A stretch of 64,000 nt of DNA, taken from contig JAWPHD010001827.1 of NCBI GenBank assembly GCA_037043455.1, forward strand, positions 124,001-188,000. Direction: 5' to 3'. A program made the position numbers and the translations under genes. Under the pieces are notes generated by a model. It saw only the letters and a program-made list of their open reading frames with translations. It was not told the origin of the DNA and ran no database searches. This stretch comes from Cyrtodaria siliqua. Lineage: Eukaryota; Mollusca; Bivalvia; Adapedonta; Hiatellidae. Within the stretch, counting starts at the first letter, position 1. Every line of letters begins with the position of its first letter. This document shows, piece after piece, positions 56,001 to 64,000 of the stretch.

Positions 56001-59000
56001 AACAGTAAACGTTAGGCCGAACATTATAACAGTAGACGTTAGGCCGAACATTATAACTGTAAACGTTAGGCCGAACATTATAACAGTAGACGTTAGGCCG
56101 AACATTATAACAGTAGACGTTAGGCCGAACATTATAACAGTAGACGTTAGGCCGAACATTATAACCGTAAACGTTAGGTCGAACATTATAACAGTAAACG
56201 TTAGGCCGAACATTATAACAGTAAACCTTAGGCCGAACATTATAACAGTAAACGTTAGGCCGAACATTATAACAGTAAACGTTAGGCCGAACATTATAAC
56301 AGTAGACGTTAGGCCGAACATTATAACAGTAAACGTTAGGCCGAACATTATAACAGTAAACGTTAGGCCGACGTTAGGCCGAACATTATAACAGTAAACG
56401 TTAGGCCGAACATTATAACAGTAGACGTTAGGCCGAACATTATAACCGTAAACGTTAGGCCGAACATTATAACCGTAAACGTTAGGCCGAACATTATAAC
56501 CGTAAACGTTAGGCCGAACATTATAACCGTAAACGTTAGGCCGAACATTATAACAGTAAACGTTAGGTCGAACATTATAACAGTAAACGTTGGAGTAAAA
56601 TTTCCTTAGATATGAATTTACCTGGAGCTACCTGTTATCAGTTTGGGGAAAATAATTTCTACAAACATCTACAAACATCTAAGGACCTTACAATGCTATA
56701 GACCAACACGTTTCAGTTGAGGTATAAAGCATTTATTTGTTTTTATGCCCCCGAAAGAAAACATATAGTAATTGCACCAGTCGTTCATCCTTCTGTCCGA
56801 AACAAGCATATCACAGCCATAACCATAACTTCGAAAAAGCTGAAGTGATTTCCATGAAACTTCACACACATGTCAGCAAAATGAGGTGTCGTGTGCAAAA
56901 ATCGGGTCTGTACTTCAAAGGTAACGGCCACACTTTGATGTCAAATGTTAAATGATTCAAAATTTTGGGGGCATTTGTCACTTATTGGGGACATTCTTTA
57001 TTTTATAATTCAGAAAGAAGACATCATTATGGCATGGAACTGTGGCGGGTGTGTTGTCGTCCGGGTGTCCGGGGACGTTTGTTTCTGGGGCTCATGATCT
57101 GAAAGAGACGGGATGGTGGAAGCTGGTGGAAACAAAGCCTCCAACCATAAATAAACAAGGTATATTGTTGTTTTTCACGGTATTAGAAACTATATACAGT
57201 TATGACTTTATTGGCCAATGGCAGGGGATCTTACACCATGTAGCTTTGTCCATCATCATCATTAGTCAAGTCGTTATTTGTGAGTGCGATAACTTCGGTT
57301 TTAGATTTGTAAGTTCAACAATGGACAAAACAGTACTTCATAATGGAGCCACCATACCTTGTGTTTTTTTGTTACCCTCACCCCGCTCTCCCCCACCCCC
57401 TCGCCTTCATTAACTCATATTTGTGAGTGCGATAACTTCAATTTTAGATTTGTAAGTTTCATAATGGAGCCACCATACCTTGTTATTTTTTTGTTACCCT
57501 CATCCCTACCCCCCTCGTCTTCATTAATTCATATTTGTGAGTGCGATAACTTCGGTTTTAGATTTGTAAGTTCAACAATGGACAAAACAATACTTCATAA
57601 TGGAGCCACCTTACTTCATTGTTTTTTGTTACCCTCACCCCCACATCCTACCCACAAAGAATCATATTTCGGGTTGTTTGCACAATTTAATTTTATTGGA
57701 TTTTGACCAGATTGGTTTGAATGTTTGTTTCAATAAGATATTGTGTATCATATTAACAATAAACAGAATAGACGAAATCTTAGCTACAATCAAAATCTGC
57801 ACAGAATCTTTAAAGCGTGACTGATAAATCAGTTTATCTTGCAGATATGCTGTTTTCTGCCTGATAAAGCAGTGACCTGAGAAACTTTACTTTATTTGGC
57901 ACTGACTAATAAAGCAAAAGCTATACAGAATCCCTCTGCATTTACAGTACATAACGTTACATGACGTCATAAAGTCATGAAGGAAAAAACAATATGGCGG
58001 CATCCACATCAAACTTTACATTTTAAAAAAACAACAAATACAATTACTAAATTATACAGGAAATGGGGTTCTACATGATGAAAAGAATATTATGTCAGTG
58101 ACTTTTACTATCAAGTTTATTAGGTTTGGCACGAAAATGCAGAATACCTTGAGAGAGCCTCGCCTAATAAACTTGATAGTAAAAGGCACTGATAATATGA
58201 GTAATATTCTCTATTTATCAGTCATGAAATAATAGGGTTTATAAGTTCTAAATCTCAGCTTCCATTGGTGCGATGTTGACCAAACTGTATGGGTATGTTC
58301 CTTTTAATCAAACTGTCATGGTGAACCACTTCTTGTATGTCTGTGACCTACTTTTTTCGAAATTTGGTCCATGTCATGTTAATGGTACAGCCTCGGTATC
58401 TCACAATCCCTTGATGATACATTGACCAAACTTCATTAGATTTTTCTTAGTGTTGACCTGAAATGTGATTGTGTTGGCTTGACATACAGGCCGTGGCCAT
58501 CTAGTTCCTCTGTATGTCATATCAGTGATCATTCCACCTTCTTGAAGTGCATTATTTACTGCCATTAAAGAAGTCTCATTTCTACTAAACGTGTTATTAC
58601 AGAAGCTTTAAAAGTCAAATTTAAATGAATTTTGTGATGATTTTGATGGAAACTAATGCTGAATTTGTTGCATAGTCTCTGACATTTCCTTTGTATTTGC
58701 ATCATTGTACATGTTGTAAATCGCTTAATTGAATATAACACAAGTCAGAATTAATGGTTACTTTAACTGCTAGTTATCGAAAGTTAGTATGCCAGACAGA
58801 TGAAATGGACATGCTACTCATTGGTTGATTTAAACACTTTGATGGGCTACACCCATCTCGATGTTTACATCAACCAACTCGATGAGACCATACTATATGT
58901 ATTAGTACGGATTATAAAATCTCCATATTTCCAGCTGAGTCTCATCTCCCTACTCTGGCATGTACAATACTGGCTATCTTACTGGAATGAACACGGCTAT

Positions 59001-60864
59001 ATTGTCTAATTTGAAGGTACTCCAGTCACCAAAAACACTGTGAAGAAGAAAGAGACCCCACCAGGGCCTGTGTGTTCAGAGCCTCCTAAAGAAGGTCTCA
59101 GAAGCAGGCGGGGTAAAACCTCCATCCAGGCCGCCATGGAACTCAAGGCCAAGCGGGCGACACTCATGGTGAGACTGATCCGCGCTAACACTGTCGCAAT
59201 AATGTTTTATATCATATTTAGATCTATCTCAGACAAAATTACAAATTCAGAAGAAAAAAATAAAAAATAAAGTACTGTTATCTCCCTTTGATAATGTCAG
59301 CTTTCAACAGCTATAACATAATTTATTCATTTAGGCCTTTTAAAGTAACATAAACAGTATGTACCATCAGTAGATGGTGAGTCATGCACTAAGTAATAGG
59401 TCATGCAATTATCTTTATTTGTCCATACATTTTGCAATTGACCATTATTTGCTTGTTCTATTGAAAAAATAAGAGAATAAAAGCAAATATTCAATTAGAG
59501 GATCCTATTGAGCCTCTATTTGTTCTCAGCGTGAACCTGAGGTCTGATGCGTAGTTTCACACCAGAAAGCATTTCACTTGTCTTAGCGACTTAACAGTTC
59601 GGTTTGTTTATCTACGTTGAATTTCAGGTACTCATGCCCTCATTCGTAATATGTTTCAGGAGGCAAAAGAAATCCGCAAAACAAAACTAGCCAAAAGACA
59701 GGCTGTTGAAGCACCATTGACACCAACTGCTAATTCTCAAGCAGTTACCTCCCTATTGTCGGAGCACCTGCAGTCAGCAACAGTCCTCTCGAGAAGCTTG
59801 CCGATACAATCGCCGCAGCAGACGGACCATGTTGTAAATAAATCTCACACAGATACAGCAAACCCACTGGTATTCACAGGACTGTTTCAAAATCAAAACT
59901 CAAGGTCAAGCTTTTCTGAAGGTGACCAGCACCAGTCTAGTGGCACTGGTTCTCTGCTGGCTGAACATTTGACATCAGGTGCAGCATCACAGGTAGCTGG
60001 GACAGGAAACCATCCACAGCTGACTGTGGCCCTATTGGCATCCCAGACTGGTTCCATGCCTGATTTCAGTGATGAGAACAGTAATGTGTCCCAGTCTAGC
60101 TATCTCACAGAGAAGGATCTCAAGCTTCCAGGTACAGTGGATACAGTTCCCGTGGATACAGTAGTTATGAGGATTTATGTTACAAGCTGTACACTTGGTC
60201 ATGATAATTCGATTTTGCCACACATATGTTGATTCTTACGGAAGCTGGGAGGTATACAGTACTGGCCTTACACATGAATAAGTGGGTGGTCTGTCTTCAC
60301 CACTAAAATTAACTGTCATATATAGCCGAAAATGATGATTCTTATATGATTTTCATATGATACCTATTATCATATAAGTAAAGTAACATCAAGAATCATA
60401 TAAAAGTTGACACATATTTTTTTTATAAAAAGTAGTAAATGTGTGTTGTTTTGATGAATGAACATATGAACATTTTATAAACTTCTACTCATAAATATCG
60501 TAAATAAAAAATGTATACTGTTATTTTAATACTACATGTTTGACATAACAGCGACTGTTATCATGTTTGACATAACAGCGACTGTTATCATGTTTGACAT
60601 AACAGCGATTGTCATTTTACTAATACATGTTTTACAGCCACTGTTATTTTAATGTTACATGTTTGACAGCAACTGTACCAAACCTGCTGATGTCTGATGA
60701 CGTGAATACCCATGACTCGGACAGTGACTTCGAGATTGACCCTGGGACTATGTCACCCCCACCCCCGGGATCGCCTTTACGGATGCAGGATTCTCCCACA
60801 GTGCAGGAACTACTTTCTACTATGGGTATGATTGTGCATTTTCTATATGGATCACCAAACAAGA

Positions 60865-60895
<31 letters not shown>

Positions 60896-63800
60896 AGATA
60901 CTGCAACACCCTCTTTCGAAGATTATGTGCAGGTGCAAGTCTGTGCAGTTTGAGTAAGATAAAAGGGGTAAAAGATGTCTTAAAAACAGGTGAAGGTGAA
61001 ATAAAGATAATAGGGTTAACTGTTAAAAGTCTGAGCAAGACAAAGTGATTTTTAAAAGATAAAAACAGCGTTTCTTGTTTAAGGCATGAAGTGGGAGACG
61101 GTGCAAACGGCCAATTTGAATGAATCCAAACTTGGAAGCTTTGCTATGTCTGCTGGCAGTCTGTTCCACTGTACAATGGCGAGCGGGGAAAATGAATACT
61201 TATAGTAATCAGCAGAGGTGTGAATCTGTCTATAAGCCGGGGATGGGACTGTCGTGGTATTCTCGTGGGTTGCGTGACATATGGTGGCATTTCTATGGCA
61301 ACAAGTCCATGCATGATTTTGTAGAGGAGACATAATCGGGAGTCAGTACATCGGTCTTCTAATGATCGCCAACCTAGGTGACTGAGCATGTATGAAACAC
61401 TGGCGGAATACGAGTAGTTATTTAGTGTCCAGTCTCTAACTTGTTTATCTTTGTCTTGGTATATGGACTCCATACAGGGGAGGAATATTCAAGTAAGGGT
61501 CTTATATGGATTTTAAAATCACTGATGTTATTTATAATATTTGACTTTTACACATATTATATTTATAAAATTTTGAAAGAAAACTTTGTGGGTTTTCCAT
61601 TTAAAAATATAAGGCCAAACAAAATCATATGTGTGGTTCCTATTACATCCTCCAAAAAAATAGGGTAGGTAGGTAGAGAAATTATTTTCTAAAGAATAGT
61701 TTTTATATTTTGTCTTTTTTTTTTTCACATGATACTTTTATAACCTAATAAACTGACATAAATATTGTTGATATCGGCAGATACAAAACTGATAGAAAAA
61801 TTAATTTAGAACAAAAAGAAGAAGAAGAGGGTCAGCCCCTAAAACAGGGTCGGTAGGGAAACCGGAACCACACATATAATTTTATTTGGCCTAACTGCAT
61901 ACAGAAGCGCTGATGGATAACATTTCTTTAAATATTTGAATATGTGGTTTTAAAGTGACACATGGCAATCTAGTAGTTTCTATCGAACATTAAAATTAGC
62001 CTCTCGATTTATTAATCCAGAATCATTTTGACTTTCATTACGTGGTCTGAGTATTAACTTTCATACCCCATCCAACCCCTTCTCCAAGAAGCGAAAACGG
62101 GGTTGGCTGGAGTATGAAATAAAACCTTAATTTCTGCTTAAAAAAGTTCATATTGTAAAATTAAAACATTTAATAGGTAATTTTAAACAGTTTTATCACT
62201 TTTTATCAGTAAAAAATGTTTTTAAACTTGTTTTATTGTCGAAATATCCATTATAAAACCCTCCTATATAAGCTTTCCCATCACTTAATGGAATTAAGTC
62301 AGGACCACTTGATGCTTGCATTTATAATTAAATAAAATTTAGATTTTTCAATTGTCTTTGTTATTCTACTATATGTTTGATTGTATTATTGGTGCAGTAT
62401 TATCAACAGTTAGTAATATGCAACGTCAATTGGATTTAAACTATTCTAATTATTAATAATAATGATAACACAAATGCAGGTTATGTAGAAAAACAAACAG
62501 GACACTGCACGTTTTAAGCATATCCAGATTGCAATGTTTCCCTTTAATGCTTAACAACTTACCACAGCATTATGATCCCAGAGAATGCTACTACATGGAT
62601 AGCGAACATGTAGGTCAATATTTCGATAAGCTTATTCATAATTTTGCATTGCCAAAATGTTGAGATTTTACTTTATTTTCAGTAGGTGATAAAGTTTTTA
62701 TCCTTAGGTTCTATAGTAAAATTAAAATCTTTGGCAGAGTAAAAAGATGATAATTTTCACAATTTGAATTTGGAATATACATTGTATTGAATCAATTTGC
62801 ATGAAATATGCAGGGTTTTAAAATAATCATGCTGTAAATACCTTAATTTAAACAGTAAACTTGGTTGAACATCCAGGACGAAGACCGAGTCTATCTACCT
62901 GAGTTTAGAGGTGTGTCAAATTGCTGGTCACTGATTGGCCAGTTTATTTTGATGATGCTTTATCAAAATTATGAATATGTTTCATTGCTGCCTTAGATTT
63001 AGTGTGTCGGTGCCCGGGATAGTACAGATGCTGCAGCTAAAACTTTCTCGCCTCACACTGCTGCGTTTTGAATCCCACTGGGAGCTCAACTTGTTAAGTG
63101 AGAAAATGTTGATTCTTATGGATGGTGGAAGGTGTACTGGTTCTGCCCAGGAAAAATGTGGTCTGCATCTACCACAAAAAAGCGACCGTCATATGGCTTT
63201 ACATATGGGAAAATGACGTAAAACACCATCAAATCAAACAGAAGATTTTGATGTAAATGAGTTACTTCCCTTAAGCTGGGATTTCCTAAGATGAAGCTAG
63301 GATTTCCTAAGATTGAGTTACTTCCCTTAAGCTAGGATTTCTTAAGACAGTATTACATATAGGGAACAATTGATGTAAGCCCATCACTCATACATGTGTT
63401 ATCTCACTCTGTGAGACTAAAACTCACAGCATTTTGTCTCTTCAGAAGTCTTAAGTCTGGGAGATTTGGAAATCTCACCGTATAAATTGTGAAAAGAAAA
63501 AATTAAAAGCTCTAAAATTACATTTTCTTATATTATTTTATCATCAAATCCTTTAAAAAGTTTAATTATATGAACATATTACATCAAACTTTTTATTTTG
63601 TAGAATCTCACAGATTTTGGGACAGATCTCCCTTAAAAATATCTGAAATCTCAAAGATTGTGGCCCAAAATGTCGCTGTGGCTGTCAACCTACAAATACA
63701 CAAATTATAGTCTGTCTCACGTACGAGTCTGTCTCACGTACGAGTCTGTCTCACGTACGTGTCTGTCTCACGTACGAGTATCATCAATAAAACTTCTCAT

Positions 63801-64000
63801 GATATAAGGAGCTACTATTTATCTCTGTAAAAATAGTGTCTGATTTTTTTAGCTTGTGTGTCACCATCATAGCGTCATCGCCATTAACACAGCAGTTAGA
63901 TGTTAATGATAAACTAACAGTCTTTGTTTACAGATTCAGAATCATCTGAGCATCGTCTGGACGACAGTAACCTTGACTACAGTAACCAAGGTTCACTTTC
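52993..64000 (+). CDS. KAT14: KAT14 (CSRP2BP) homolog, 5' part, eight exons
   Basis: KAT14 is a subunit of the metazoan ATAC complex, a nuclear histone acetyltransferase assembly; the vertebrate protein also binds the LIM protein CRP2. Exons: 52993-53089, 53354-53465, 54445-54576, 57014-57159, 59017-59168, 59660-60131, 60670-60825, 63934-beyond 64000. All junctions are GT/AG and all phases agree, giving about 444 codons. A Cys-rich N-terminus (C23-x2-C26 and C53-x2-C56) is followed by GYFRWKEHICTFIDKHW, ETGWWKLVETKPPT and AAMELKAKRATLM-EAKEIRK, which match the vertebrate protein in order. A low-complexity Ser/Gln-rich region and an acidic DSDSDFEIDPG segment follow. The C-terminal acetyltransferase domain is outside the window. 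The ATG lies one base after a good acceptor, so a 5' non-coding or coding exon upstream is likely. Confidence 0.93.
53354..53465 (+). CDS. KAT14: KAT14 exon 2
   Basis: Acceptor 'tatacttgcag', donor 'caatg/gtgagt'. Codes for ECLISGMPSVLQGDYLFNFK then CQAC and a Glu-rich link to RLQW. It supplies the second C-x2-C and matches the vertebrate 'LKGDNFF..FTCSDC' region. Confidence 0.9.
53840..54435 (+). repeat. ~144-bp tandem array in KAT14 intron 2
   Basis: About 3.3 units of 'ggattttcaccaaacttcg', 'cttatatgcatctaagatca', 'ggattgctgtgacctacttt' and 'gacgaaatataggtcatgtc', starting from 'gtcgagctcg'. Each later unit has 'cttgcttctttcttgcagg', a strong acceptor-like sequence. It is the same family as 11310-11810. 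It ends about 10 bp before exon 3. Confidence 0.85.
54445..54576 (+). CDS. KAT14: KAT14 exon 3
   Basis: Acceptor 'gacatatatttcag', donor 'catag/gtaaag'. Codes for MQVVQLTLYNLQLGGTGMCG followed by YFRWKEHICTFIDKHW, the most recognisable KAT14 block. Confidence 0.95.
55321..56591 (+). repeat. 27-bp satellite array in KAT14 intron 3
   Basis: About 47 units of 'acgttaggccgaacattata' then 'acagtaa' (alternatives 'acagtag' and 'accgtaa'). Because 27 is a multiple of 3 and the unit has no stop in one minus-strand frame, it reads as repeated M-F-G-L-T-F-T-V-I. Another frame reads V-Y-C-Y-N-V-R-P-N. A one-base insertion near 55852 and a 16-bp partial duplication near 56371 break the phase. It is an intronic satellite, not a gene. 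Confidence 0.95.
56740..56995 (+). repeat. Dispersed repeat fragment in KAT14 intron 3
   Basis: 'tgcccccgaaagaaaacata' then 'tcacagccataaccataac' and 'aagtgatttccatgaaact'. It belongs to the same broad class as the 'ggccataactctg' blocks. Confidence 0.5.
57014..57159 (+). CDS. KAT14: KAT14 exon 4
   Basis: Acceptor 'tttataattcag', donor 'aacaag/gtatat'. Codes for KKTSLWHGTVAGVLSSGCPG, then FVSGAHDLKETGWWKLVETK and PPTINKQ. This matches the vertebrate KKTS-x-W-x2-TVAG...GWWKLV-KPPT block. Confidence 0.95.
57275..57660 (+). repeat. Three-copy tandem repeat in KAT14 intron 4
   Basis: Copies start at 57275, 57418 and 57532 with 'tatttgtgagtgcgataact' and continue 'ttagatttgtaagtt', 'ataatggagccaccatacct', 'ttgttaccctca'. 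The middle copy lacks about 30 bp. ORFs across it repeat themselves and are not genes. Confidence 0.85.
57818..58224 (+). mobile_element. TIR element with CRE-like site, copy 2
   Basis: Bounded by perfect 12-bp inverted repeats 'tgactgataaat' (57818-57829) and 'atttatcagtca' (58213-58224). Inside, 'gtgacttttactatcaagtt' with 'tattagg' is inverted at 'cctaataaacttgatagtaa', a long internal hairpin. It carries 'catgacgtcataaag' and 'aatatggcggc'. It lies in KAT14 intron 4. Confidence 0.8.
58245..58500 (+). repeat. Dispersed repeat fragment in KAT14 intron 4
   Basis: 'gtctgtgacctacttttttc', 'gaaatttggtccatgtcatg' and 'gaccaaacttcatta' are distant relatives of the intron 2 repeat family. Confidence 0.4.
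59017..59168 (+). CDS. KAT14: KAT14 exon 5
   Basis: The start is set by phase: the 'aatttgaag' acceptor joined to the phase-1 G of exon 4 gives G-T-P-V-T-K-N-T-V. It ends at 'actcatg/gtgaga' in phase 0. Contains KKKETPPGPVC and RRGKTSIQAAMELKAKRA, matching the vertebrate VESAMELKEKRSRTQ region. The acceptor has a weak polypyrimidine tract. Confidence 0.88.
59660..60131 (+). CDS. KAT14: KAT14 exon 6
   Basis: Acceptor 'atatgtttcag', donor 'cttccag/gtacag'. Begins EAKEIRKTKLAKRQ, aligned with vertebrate EAKDIRRAQK. The rest is a Ser/Thr/Gln-rich linker with two 'LLSEHL/LLAEHL' repeats (near residues 233 and 302) and little conservation expected. Confidence 0.92.
60230..60330 (+). mobile_element. 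SINE tail fragment in KAT14 intron 6
   Basis: 'attcttacggaagctgggag' and 'agtgggtggtctgtcttcac' then 'cactaaaattaactgtcata', related to the tails at 41925 and 63110. Confidence 0.45.
60528..60669 (+). repeat. 27-bp tandem repeat next to the exon 7 acceptor
   Basis: Three units of 'catgtttgacataacagcga' then 'ctgttat', followed by two further diverged copies 'catgttttacagccactgtt' and 'catgtttgacagcaactgta'. The last one spans the real acceptor of KAT14 exon 7. Confidence 0.85.
60670..60825 (+). CDS. KAT14: KAT14 exon 7
   Basis: Acceptor 'acatgtttgacag', donor 'actatgg/gtatga'. Codes for ATVPNLLMSDDVNTHDSDSD then FEIDPGTMSPPPPGSPLR, which matches the vertebrate acidic 'IDPG...PPPAGS' segment. 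Ends phase 1. A (CTAT)n microsatellite follows at 60867-60895. Confidence 0.9.
61079..61497 (-). pseudogene. LINE ORF C-terminal fragment in KAT14 intron 7
   Basis: The minus strand reads SSPVWSPYTKTKINKLE, then HLGWRSLEDRCTDSRLCLLY with KIMHGLVAIEMPPYV. In another frame it continues SPLAIVQWNRLPADIAKLPS with LDSFKLAV. These are the familiar end of many invertebrate LINE proteins ('LGWPSL..RR...RL..LYKI', 'W..LP..I'). One frame shift near 61260 and missing 5' sequence show that it is a dead fragment. This family is distinct from the two other LINEs here. Confidence 0.85.
61810..61890 (+). repeat. Dispersed repeat with 'agggtcggtaggg' core
   Basis: Partner of 19860-20015. A related 'aaaaaaatagggtaggtagg' occurs at 61655-61675. 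Confidence 0.45.
62290..62550 (+). repeat. Dispersed repeat, copy 2 (pair with 19350-19600)
   Basis: 'tgcttgcatttataattaaa', 'aaatttagattt', 'tattattggtgcagtattat' and 'agattgcaatgtttcccttt', in the same order as copy 1. Confidence 0.55.
62633..62977 (-). mobile_element. Short TIR element, TATTCATAATTTTGA family, copy 2
   Basis: 345 bp bounded by 'tattcataattttgc' and 'tcaaaattatgaata'. Its interior is the reverse complement of 52447-52796. It lies in KAT14 intron 7. Confidence 0.85.
62995..63240 (+). mobile_element. tRNA-derived SINE in KAT14 intron 7
   Basis: The degenerate head includes 'cccgggatagtacagatgct' and the B-box-like 'gttttgaatcccac'. The body has 'tggtctgcatctaccacaaa' and the tail 'aaatgacgtaaaacaccatc' and 'aaatcaaac'. 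Box A is poor, so it is an old copy. Confidence 0.55.
63250..63350 (+). repeat. Short tandem duplications
   Basis: 'gagttacttcccttaagct' and 'ggatttcctaagat' are each repeated two to three times. Confidence 0.7.
63709..63780 (+). repeat. 17-bp tandem repeat, about four copies
   Basis: Unit 'gtctgtctcacgtacga', one base differing in the third copy. Confidence 0.85.
63934..64000 (+). CDS. KAT14: KAT14 exon 8, runs off the window
   Basis: Acceptor 'tctttgtttacag' then DSESSEHRLDDSNLDYSNQG in the phase expected from exon 7. The acidic, Ser-rich character suits this part of KAT14. The exon continues beyond 64000. Confidence 0.75.
   Translation, partial: MQNHLSIVWTTVTLTTVTKVHF

Noticed and set aside
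55247..56575. Minus-strand ORFs of 195, 353 and 70 codons
   Set aside because: They read through the 27-bp intronic satellite in KAT14 and consist only of a 9-residue repeat; no start context, domain or splice evidence.
57042..57824. ORFs of 123, 115 and 74 codons
   Set aside because: The first covers KAT14 exon 4 and reads into the intron; the others lie in the intron 4 tandem repeat.

Overview
The window is animal nuclear DNA, most probably from a mollusc and likely a bivalve. It is AT-rich and gene-poor, with long introns, tRNA-derived SINEs, broken LINEs and many short inverted-repeat elements. Diverged 'gggccataactctg' repeat blocks, which I associate with bivalve genomes, recur throughout. 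These attributions rest on recognition alone, since no search could be run.

One conserved gene is clear. The 5' part of KAT14 (CSRP2BP, a subunit of the ATAC histone acetyltransferase complex) lies on the + strand from 52993 to the right edge. It has eight exons with consistent GT/AG junctions and phases and gives about 444 codons; the C-terminal acetyltransferase domain lies outside the window. A tRNA-Pro(UGG) gene sits at 51083-51154 (-). A possible small secreted cysteine-rich peptide is encoded at 36696-36977 (-).

Layout: 1-3.5 kb holds diverged repeats and 3.5-4.3 kb a 25/50-bp minisatellite. From 4.6 to 8.4 kb there is a compact block of broken, mostly minus-strand, Lys/Glu-rich ORFs with TATA-like motifs, which may be a decayed virus-like or mobile element. 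From 9 to 27 kb lie TIR elements, SINEs (two with perfect 12-13 bp target duplications), a mariner-like element, a hammerhead-ribozyme-like motif beside a perfect 52-bp inverted repeat, and an 8-bp satellite. From 27.6 to 33.8 kb a four-unit tandem array has been invaded in sequence by a LINE, a LINE tail, a 1.1-kb foldback element and a short TIR element. A decayed LINE carrying a SINE follows at 34.2-36.2 kb. From 37 to 49 kb there are repeats, microsatellites, a 38-bp minisatellite and a nested palindrome at 48.4-49.06 kb. From 49.2 to 49.9 kb lies a broken coding fragment. From 50 to 64 kb is the tRNA and KAT14, whose introns hold a 27-bp satellite, two families of TIR elements, a LINE fragment and a SINE.

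No operon or linked pathway is visible. The candidates for something undescribed are the 4.6-8.4 kb ORF block, the hammerhead/inverted-repeat locus, the two large palindromic elements and the cysteine-rich peptide.
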